A DNA stretch of 64,000 nt from assembly GCA_963921195.1 (NCBI GenBank), contig OY992536.1, forward strand, positions 94,159,007-94,223,006, in the 5' to 3' direction. This DNA comes from Pegoplata infirma. Its lineage: Eukaryota > Arthropoda > Insecta > Diptera > Anthomyiidae. A program made the translations under genes and the position numbers. A model generated the notes under the pieces. The model was not told the origin of the DNA and ran no database searches. It saw nothing but the letters and a program-made list of their open reading frames with translations. Positions 57,017 to 64,000 of this stretch are shown piece after piece (the stretch's first letter is position 1; each line of letters starts with the position of its first letter).

Positions 57017-57818
57017 AAAAACAAGTAAGAAAATAATAGTCGGTCAAGACCGACCATATAATACCCTACACCAGTGTTTTCCGGAAAATGTGTCCCAAGT
57101 CCAAACATGGACCGATTTGGTTTATCTTAGGTCAAATCTTTAATAAGTGTAGAAAACACTCACAAACCAAATCTGAGTGAAATAGTCTTCTATTTGTTTT
57201 TAAATTAACCGATTTAAGTGAATAGCGGGCGAAATTTTCATATGGGACCTAAGTCCAAAAATGGTGTGATTATAATCAAATTTTGATTGGGTAATTAAAG
57301 TACGTGTTAAAAATAAACAAAATTTTAATAAATCATTTCCTATTTTCATGAAATTTTAGCGATTTATGTGAATATCGGGAGGGTGGTTTGTATGGGGGCT
57401 ACAAGAAGAACTGGTCCGATTGCTTTAAAATGTGGAATGGTGATTTGTGAATACAAAACACGTTTACCTGCCAAATTTCGAAAGGATACCTATTGTTATT
57501 GTTAGAGTCATTTGACTCATATTTTAAGGGGACGTTTGTATGGGGGCTAGGTCAAAACATGGACCGATTTTTGCAAATTTCAATAGCGTCCGTCGTTGTG
57601 TCAAAAGAAGCTTAAGTCTCAAATTTCAGATAAATCGGTTAAAAATTGCGACCTGTATCGTGCGCACAACGTTTACATGGACGGACATCGCTAAATCGAC
57701 TCAAAAAGTTATTCTGAGTCAATCTTGAAGGTGGGTCTAGGACCAATATTTCGGGAAGTTACAAACATCAGCAGAAACTCATTATACCCTGTACCACAGA
57801 GTGGTGTAGGGTATAAAA
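57017..57818 (-). mobile_element. Family A repeat, copy 4, nested in hAT-like element
   Basis: It starts AAAACAAGTAAGAAAATAAT with the hairpin GTCGGTCAAGACCGAC. It ends with TTACAAACATCAGCAG, ATTATACCCTGTACCACAGA and GTGGTGTAGGGTATAAAA. This is the reverse order of copies 1-3. GACGGACATCGCTAAATCGA corresponds to the GTCCGTCTGTCC block. It is more diverged and longer (about 800 bp), with TATGGGGGCTA blocks not seen in copies 2 and 3. A 62-codon frame (57540-57728) inside is not a gene. Confidence 0.75.
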
Positions 57819-58208
57819 ATAGTGTTGCCAAAATTGTAATGGTAAGTAGTGATATCGTTGTTTTTACAAGTAGTTACAGCAAGGGGTACTAATAGAAAAT
57901 AATATATTAATATAATAAATAAATTCGAAAGAATTTTGTAATTTGGTGTTTTTTCGACTAAATTTTGCGTTTTTTATTTGCATCTAACGGTCAAAAAATT
58001 ATTTTATTTGTTAGCAGGAAATCTAACGACTTTATATTATCTTAAAAATAATTAATATTTCGCAGGTACAGTGAAATCAGAAAATACACACGCATTTGTT
58101 GGATTTTAAGCATGCCAGCAGCAAGCAAAATCCTACCTGCATAAGTGATCGCTTGCATAATTTAACATATAACAAAAAGGAAACTGCTACAAAGTCATAA
58201 AGACATAA

Positions 58209-58640
58209 AAAATCGGGATTTCCAAAAGGAATTTAAAAGACACTATTATTTTTTTACAACGCAAAATATGTGAAGACATTGCATTGAAATTCAATGGAGT
58301 GGCTGTACATCGCAATAAATATTTGAAAAATTGAAAATTTTGGCACGAAAAGGTCTACATTTTATAGGATCTTCTTTTATATGTGTGGTCATAAAAATCA
58401 AGTTGGGTTAAAAATATTGGGATTTCCAAAAAGACATTAGTATTTTATTTTTTTGCAACGCGAAATATGTAAAGAAACTACCTTTTAAAGACATTGCATT
58501 ATCATTTAATGGAGCGGCTGCATATCGCAATAAATATTTCCAAAAGTGAAATTATTATTACAGAAAAGGTCTAATTTTTTTTATTATCTGCTTTTATATG
58601 TGCCATAAAAGCAGATCCTAAAAAAGTTGACCTTTTTTTT
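58209..58640 (+). repeat. ~220-bp direct repeat inside the hAT-like element
   Basis: The order GGGATTTCCAAAA, GACA(C)TATTA, CAACGC(A/G)AAATATGT, AAGACATTGCATT, AATGGAG(T/C)GGCTG, CATCGCAATAAATATTT, AAAAGGTCTA and CTTTTATATGTG occurs twice, starting near 58213 and 58429. It may be a duplicated remnant of the parent element's interior. It does not read as protein. Confidence 0.7.
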
Positions 58641-60299
58641 TGATAAAATTTTCCCTTTTGCAAACACTTATTACCTGAATTATTTTATTTTATCTTTTAA
58701 AGCAAATTTGTGGTTTTCAGCCAAATTTATATTCTTTCAAAGATTTTTTGTTGTGCTTGATAAATAACACTGGTTTACAAAATAAAAAAAAATTTCTGCG
58801 CACGAAACGTGACTATATTTTTTTATATATTACAGACTACTAACTCAAAAAAATATCAAAAATTTTTTTTTACGGATTCAGTAATATTAAAAATTTGTTT
58901 AGCGTTTCTTTAAATTTTTCGACTATTTTCGTTATACCTCGCGTTGTTTACATCCGATCTACTCGCGATAAAATCCATGTTAAAGAGAATCATGCAACAA
59001 ATCATTCAAACATCATTTTCCAATCAAATGATAAGATTACGTTTAATTAGCATACATAATATGTCATATTATGACAAAAATACGTTATTTGAGCAATTAA
59101 ATCAAAATTTGGATGGTCGACAAAAATAGAAATCGTAACAAATAAATTTTATTATGATTTCTCTTCAGAGACCAAATATAACAGTTGTTTGTGACTTTTT
59201 GTTTAAAAAAAAATATTCTAATGTATTAACACCTGTTGTATTTACACTTTTTTTGGGACGCTAAAAAACGACAAAATTAATTTTTTTTTTAATCTGTGTA
59301 AATATGTTGCAGATGGACGGACATATCATTGACAATATGTTGGTTTAGCTTTGAAAAATACTTAGGTAAAATTATATTAAAATTCACAGGAAAAAAAATT
59401 TTTTGATAAAATAATTTTTTCTTTCCAAATTGTAAAAAAACGGTTAATAATGTAAAAAAATCATAATAAATAACTACTTATAATATTTTTAAAGACAAAA
59501 AAAAACATACAACTATTCTTTTTCATGGTATTCGGATGCATAATAATAAAAATTAATTTGATTCATGTTTCAGTTGAAAATGAATACTTTAAACTTTATT
59601 TCAAAACTAAAAATTTAATGAATAAATTCATTGTATAAAAGATCTGGGTTTATTTAAACCCTATCAGTTTTAGATTTTTTGTCTATTTCAGTTATGAATT
59701 CAAATTTAGTTAAACGATTTTTTACCTAAATATTTGTTAAATTTAATTTGTTTAACTAAAATGTTTGCATTCCAATTAATGTGGTGATTATTACTCGCAT
59801 TGTACGGTCTATTTTGTGTATTTCTTTTGTGTCGTCTGTAGTCATTGTTAAGTTTTTTTAAAGACTACCACAAAAACTCTCGTTATCTTCGTTTGACTTG
59901 GAGTTTTTGCTTCCAGTTTGTTGCGAATGACTACAGTATTGTGTGTTATTTTCAACTGCTGGCTTTTTTCAAAAACTATCAACTGAGGAGTTTAACAATT
60001 TCAGTGGCAGTTTAGTTATTTTAACTCTGTTTTGAACTGCTGTCAAATGGCACCCACAATTCTGTTTACAACTTGAGGCCAGCGCCACCTGCAGGGTCGA
60101 AAAAAATCAAATCTTTAAAACCTTGATCAGCATCTAATATGTATGTCTTAGGTTGGTAGCTCTTATGATTCCAGAGATCATGCGTTACAAACAATTGCAC
60201 TAACGATTTTATGCATAAAGATTTTTGAATAAATATGTATGTGTAATTGACAATATAAGTAATTAACTACTAAATGTAATTATAAACATGTTTCTTACA

Positions 60300-60545
60300 A
60301 TTACATTAAAATCAATTACATTTTTCAATTAGATGTAATTAGTAATTGAGTTTTTTCAATTACAATTACATGTAATTTGTAATTGAGTTTTTTCAATTAC
60401 AATTACATGTAATTTGTAATTGAGTTTTTTCAATTACAATTACATGTAATTTGTAATTGAGTTTTTTCAATTACAATTACATGTAATTAGTAATTGAAAA
60501 TTTTCAATTACTAATTACATGTAATTGTAATTGAAACTGTAATCA
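60300..60545. repeat. AATTACATGTAATT subterminal array, right
   Basis: About five AATTACATGTAATT palindromes spaced by TTGTAATTGAGTTTTTTC or its inverse. It mirrors the left block at 56310-56580, as expected for terminal binding sites of the surrounding element (inference). Confidence 0.85.
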
Positions 60546-60759
60546 ATTACACAATGTAATCATTAACCCCCATGTCTGATTGGTATAACAATTATTTTAA
60601 TTGGAGGAATTTCAATCAAAAAATTGATTGAATCCGCGTTTTTGTTGATTGAAATTCGATCCAATAATAATCAGATAATAATCAGATTTGATAAGATTAC
60701 CAAACTGCACGTTTAACACTCACAAACAAAATTTTAATCAAATAATTTCTTTTTCCATG

Positions 60760-61140
60760 TATTTTGGAAATTTTTAAGAGTATAGAGGGAGGGTGGTTTG
60801 TATGGGTGCTACACAGAAAAAATTTGAAACGAAGCACAATCAACAAAAACGCGGATTCAATTAATTTTTTGATTGAAATTCCTCCAATTAAAAAAAATTT
60901 TATACCAATCATCAAATAAATTGTAGGTGATTGATTGAAAATATATTCAATCAAACATTTTTTCGATTTTGATAAAAAATTTTATCAATTTTTTATTTAT
61001 AGTCAATCAAAAAAATGATTGATTTAAAAAATGAATTGTATGCTTAACCAATAATTTTTTGTGTGTACTAGCACAACTGGACCAATTCCTTCAAAAATTG
61101 GAATTGTGAAATGGAATGATTTAAATGATGATGATTGGAA
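60760..61140 (-). mobile_element. Family A fragment with a MITE in it
   Basis: GGGAGGGTGGTTTGTATGGG then TGCTA at 60788-60811, and AACTGGACCAATTCCTTCAA at 61074 onward, match copy 4 near 57370-57430 (TATGGGGGCTACAAGAAGAA, CTGGTCCGATTG). The two parts are separated by the 254-bp MITE at 60812-61065. Confidence 0.65.
60812..61065 (+). mobile_element. 254-bp MITE, short form of 55003-55489
   Basis: It runs from CACAGAAAAAATTTG to ATTTTTTGTGTG with TA at 60810-60811 and 61066-61067. It keeps GCGGATTCAATTAATTTTTT, AAATTCCTCCAATTAAAAAA and CCAATCATCAAATAAATTGT. It lacks the about 230-bp right-central part of the 487-bp form. The reverse frame 60697-60954 lies over it and is not a gene. Confidence 0.8.
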
Positions 61141-61258
61141 TGACTTTTTCCCCTGGTCCGATTTTGTCCATTTACGAACTTAACCTTGCTAGCTGCTTAA
61201 AAAGTAAGCTGGTTAGGTTCGGCAATGGGTAAAATCGGACAGGGAGCAAAAAGTTCCG
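61140..61258. repeat. ~120-bp foldback segment
   Basis: GACTTTTTCCCCTGGTCCGA pairs with TCGGACAGGGAGCAAAAAGT, and ACGAACTTAACC pairs with GGTTAGGTTCGGC. The centre lies near TAGCTGCTTAAAAAGTAAGC. It follows the family A fragment directly and may belong to it. A further hairpin, TGGCACA-(tgtaccg)-TGTGCCA, lies near 61324. Confidence 0.6.
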
Positions 61259-61404
61259 CCTTAAAAAACTAAACCAACGCATTTTTTAACAGATTTTTTT
61301 GTATTTTATTAAGAAAAATTTTTATGGCACATGTACCGTGTGCCAGTTATGGGCTCATGGCACATTTCAGATGTTTTTTTTTTCAATAATTGTTTTAAGA
61401 AATA

Positions 61405-61725
61405 AAGTACTTGCTTAAAAAAATAGTACTTTTTTAGAAAAAAAAATACTTTTTTTTTGAAAAAATGGTACTTTTTTTAAAAAAAAATAGTACCTTTTGT
61501 TTAGAAAAATTAGTACTTTTTTTTAGAAAAAATAGTACTTTTTTTAGAAAAAATAGTATTTTTTTTTTAGAAAAAATTGTACTTTTTTTTTAGAAAAAAA
61601 TAGTACTTTCGTTGAAAAAATAGTACTTTTGTAGCAAAAATAGTACTTTCGTAGAAAAAATGGTACTTTTTTTTAGAAAAAGTAGAACTTTTTTTTGGTA
61701 AAATAGTACTTTTTACAAAAGTTTT
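61405..61725 (+). repeat. ~20-bp AATAGTACTTTTTTTTAGAA repeat, left part
   Basis: About 14 units of AAAAATAGTACTTTTTTTT(AG) with variable poly-T length. The array stops at the TA before 61729 and restarts after the element at 62941. Confidence 0.82.
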
Positions 61726-61728
61726 ATA

Positions 61729-62938
61729 CACTGATAGAAAAACGCTTCATATCAATAATGAATGGAATTCATTAACACTGTTTCATTACAACAATGAAAC
61801 ATTTCATTTGCCGAATGAAATTTCATACATATTGTGCAAGAATTTCATTAAGAATTGATTCATAAGATTTCATAATTTCATTGAAACTTTTCATTAGATT
61901 AGTCAAAAATTATTTCTTTAAAAATAACAAATTTTTTAATTACAATTTATTTTCAAGTTATTTGTAAAAAAATACATTTGCAAATTTCAAAAATTCCAAA
62001 GTTCCTACAAAATTTTCACAATTTCAAATTCCAGAAACATTTTTTGTTAAGTTTTACGGAATAGAAAAAATTTTTGAAAATTTTCTAAATCTCGGGCACA
62101 AAATTTTGTCTGCGTTTTGGAGTTAAGAATATAATTTAAAATGATTTTAGAAAAAAAATTCTTAAAAGTTTTCTAAGTCCCAGTTACAATTTTTTTTTGC
62201 GTTTTCTGTCAAATGTCACTTTTGAAGCGGCATGAATTGTATTCCTATGGATGTAGTAATACTTGACATGCCTTATTATGCTTTGTAAAAAAATTTTTTT
62301 GTTCCAATTTTTTTTTTTTTTTGAATAAAGAATTTCATTAAAAATCCTTTTAGAAAAAAAAAAATTTAAAGTCCCACTAGAAAAAAAAAATCCATGTCGC
62401 TTTGGAAAAAATTTAACTTTCCGAAATTGTTTTTTACGTTTTGTAGTTACATATTGTTGAAAAATTATTGTAGAAAAACAAATATGTTTGTTTTTAAAAA
62501 ATGTTTTAGAAAAAAACCGAAAATTTTTCGCAGTCATAATTTTTCTGCGTTTTGGAGTTAAGAAAACATTTAAAATGACTTTAAAAAAAAAAATTGGAAA
62601 AGTTCCAGTCACAAAATTTTTTTACATTTTTTTTTGAGTTTTTTAATATTTATTCAATGAATGTATTTCTTTTCAAAAATAAAAAGTAGTATTTATTCCA
62701 TGAAAGTATTTCATAAGAATTAAATACTTTTTTCATTAAAGTTATCAAATTTTTCATAAAATAAAATTTATATTTTGTATGAACATTTTTCATTATTTTA
62801 ATGAAACTTGTTCTTACAATTACCTTTAATGATACCTATTTCATTAATTCAATGATAGGCATATGTTTCTTTTTAACGTCATTTTTCATAACTTTAATGC
62901 AGATTTTCATTATTGTCATGTACAAATTTCTATCAGTG
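61729..62938. mobile_element. 1.2-kb TA-flanked MITE bisecting a satellite
   Basis: The ends CACTGATAGAAA and TTTCTATCAGTG are exact inverses, with TA on both sides (61727-61728 and 62939-62940). The outer 200-300 bp on each side are rich in TTTCATTA/TAATGAAA motifs in opposing order. The middle has direct repeats marked by TTTTGTCTGCGTTTTGGAGT, or variants near 62105, 62200, 62435 and 62545, spaced about 100-240 bp. The 142-codon reverse frame (62184-62612) is lysine/phenylalanine-rich low complexity, not a transposase. Confidence 0.82.
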
Positions 62939-62940
62939 TA

Positions 62941-63200
62941 GAACCTTTAAGAAAAAAAGTACTTATTTTGAAAAAATTATACTTTTTTCCTAAAAAGTAT
63001 TATTTAAGAAAATATAGTACTTTTTAGACAAAAAAAAAATCATTTTTTTGGAAAAAGGTACGTTTTAGACAAAAAAGGTACTTTTAGAAAAAAATTGATT
63101 TTTTAGAAACAGTTTGTTTACTACTTTTTTTTAGAAAAAAGTACTTTTGCACTACTTTTCTAAAAAAAAAAAATACTTTTTTTCGTAAAAAAGTACTTCT
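62941..63200 (+). repeat. ~20-bp AGTACTTTTTTAGAAAAA repeat, right part
   Basis: It continues the array at 61405-61725 with more diverged units (AAAAAAGTACTTATTTTG, AAAAAGGTACGTTTTAGAC, TTAGAAAAAAGTACTTTTGC). Confidence 0.75.
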
Positions 63201-63885
63201 TTTTAGCCAGAATGTCTTAAAATCGATCACTGATCAATAATACGTCTATAATTTGTAAAAATTAAATTTTTTTTGCACTTTTTTAATTTTCCATAATTTT
63301 TTTTTTTTTTTAAACATAAAACTTAAAATTTCAAAATAAATAAAGATTTTCACAGCTTAATTTTCTTTTTTATCATAATTAATCATATTAGCGTTACCCA
63401 CCAAAACCTTCACCTGTCGCTGAGTATTCGACAAACAAAAAAAAAATAAGAAGAATATTATTAAAAATATTAAAAATACCAAAATATTTAAAAAAGATGC
63501 TGTGCAAATAGAAAGTGACAAATCAAAGCGTTTAATTAGACATGAGTCGCCTATGGTGGCTGTGTTTGGTTGGTAGGTAGGTAAGACGGAAGGAAGGCAG
63601 CGATAGTAGTATAACAGCGCTACGCAAAAAATTTTAGAAAAAAAGAAAATTTTTTAAATTAGCATATGACATTATACGTCATGCTATTATTGACTTGAGA
63701 TTCTTAATTTAACTCGAGACATATTTTTTTTTTCATTTAAATTACACTATTTCCTATTAAATTTAAGAATTGTTAAACAAAATTTTTTAGTCTTAATAAA
63801 CTTTGGTGGTGACCAAATTTTTGTAACAGCGATAAAAAGCGGATTCAACAGTTTGAAAATATTTGAAAATTTTTCCTTTACTTTG
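63201..63885. other. Mixed AT-rich DNA, no gene supported
   Basis: A more complex patch at 63385-63630 contains CCCACCAAAACCTTCACC and GGTTGGTAGGTAGGTAAGAC followed by GGAAGGAAGGCAGCG. No open frame longer than a few tens of codons was seen. GGTAGGTAGGTAAG resembles a run of 5' splice-site motifs but has no exon context. Confidence 0.45.
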
Positions 63886-64000
63886 CACACAAAAAAAAAA
63901 TCCAATGAACTACTTTCATAGTATTTATGAACAAATTCATAAAATTTATTAATTTTTTCATAATACTTATAAACTTTTTCATAGTATTTATGAATAAATC
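63886..64000 (+). mobile_element. Start of a MITE running off the window
   Basis: CACAC, a poly-A tract, then TCCAATGAACTACTTTCATA, GTATTTATGAACAAATTCAT and ACTTATAAACTTTTTCATAG. This is the inverse of 963-1112. The left flank is TTTG, so a TA target is not preserved on this side. The other end is outside the window. Confidence 0.65.

Larger units (their letters stand above)
56296..60578. mobile_element. 4.3-kb hAT-like element with 8-bp duplication
   Basis: The ends are CAGACATGGG and CCCATGTCTG. ATTGGTAT is duplicated exactly on both sides (56288-56295 and 60579-60586), and the host MITE is continuous without it. CAG-starting ends and 8-bp duplications are hAT features. Subterminal zones (56310-56580 and 60300-60545) are arrays of AATTACATGTAATT palindromes. 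The interior holds a family A copy and a 225-bp direct repeat, but no intact transposase. A 61-codon frame at 58944-59129 is not recognisable. It is therefore non-autonomous. Confidence 0.85.
55930..60660 (-). mobile_element. MITE split by a hAT-like insertion
   Basis: The parts 55930-56295 and 60579-60660 together form a reverse copy of the MITE at 55003-55489. TTGTTGGCAACACGTTAG, TTTTGATTGACTATAAATAA and CACCTACAATTTGATGATTG lie before the gap. GGTATAACAATTATTTTAAT, TGGAGGAATTTCAATC and AATTGATTGAATCCGCG follow after it. The outer ends are diverged and approximate. The interruption is 4.3 kb long. Confidence 0.75.

Noticed and set aside
57540..57728. 62-codon frame with moderate amino-acid complexity
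   Set aside because: It lies within family A copy 4, and the homologous blocks in other copies do not keep the frame.
58944..59129. 61-codon frame inside the hAT-like element
   Set aside because: The composition is more protein-like than most, but there is no recognisable hAT dimerisation or BED domain, and the surrounding sequence has stops in all frames.
62184..62612. 142-codon reverse open frame, the longest in the window
   Set aside because: It lies inside the TA-flanked MITE 61729-62938, is dominated by Lys, Phe and Asn from poly-A/poly-T, and has no transposase motif or codon structure.
63565..63600. GGTAGGTAGGTAAG as a 5' splice site
   Set aside because: The match to GTAAG is good, but there is no open frame or acceptor context to define an exon.

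Overview
The window is 64 kb of extremely AT-rich, gene-poor eukaryotic DNA. I found no convincing exon, tRNA, rRNA or bacterial-type gene on either strand. The longest open frames (about 60-140 codons) are low-complexity translations of poly-T/poly-A, of tandem satellites or of transposon ends. The best guess at the source is a dipteran insect, probably a large-genome calyptrate fly. The reasons are the base composition, short TA-flanked MITEs, GGTTAGGTTAGG stretches, and a dispersed repeat with a TATACCC...GGGTATA hairpin plus GTCCGTCTGTCC runs that I remember from fly non-coding DNA. The window could be a giant intron, intergenic DNA or heterochromatin; the sequence alone does not decide.

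Two kinds of sequence fill it. The first is tandem satellite DNA. A family of roughly 35-bp units occupies about 19 kb in seven clusters (5.9-7.3, 7.9-9.0, 10.9-14.3, 16.0-18.8, 20.2-26.2, 32.3-35.2 and 50.6-52.9 kb). Each unit joins a perfect palindrome, TTTTTCTATAGAAAAA, to a second dyad centred on CAGATTCTG. The outer arms of this second dyad differ between clusters, but in several clusters they change in matching pairs. Other satellites have units of 15 bp (9.8-10.4 kb), 19 bp (37.9-39.4 and 41.7-44.7 kb), 16 bp (46.7-48.6 kb) and about 20 bp (61.4-63.2 kb). Longer tandem units are about 140 bp (45.8-49.1 kb), about 205 bp (28.3-31.9 kb) and about 240 bp (26.9-27.6 kb).

The second is non-autonomous DNA transposons. 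Many are foldback or MITE-like elements flanked by TA, as in Tc1/mariner-type insertion: 221-568, 37489-39918, 40235-41099, 43358-44125, 47918-48266, 53335-53486, 60812-61065 and 61729-62938. Two have 8-bp target duplications and hAT-like ends: 33592-34060 (duplication CCCTGTTT) and 56296-60578 (duplication ATTGGTAT). A large foldback at 29231-31087 has arms of about 0.9 kb. A dispersed repeat, called family A here, occurs as four long copies (3324-4428, 4429-5048, 36705-37324, 57017-57818) and several fragments.

The layout records nested insertion. Around 55-61 kb, a MITE was split by a 4.3-kb hAT-like element, which itself contains a family A copy; a further MITE sits in another family A fragment nearby. 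At 45.8-49.1 kb a 16-bp satellite appears to have grown out of a 140-bp repeat and was then hit by two insertions. At 37.5-39.9 kb a 19-bp satellite lies between the terminal inverted repeats of a Tc1-like element. The most interesting theme is satellites that keep dyad symmetry at every scale, with clusters in opposite orientation and satellite growth inside transposons.
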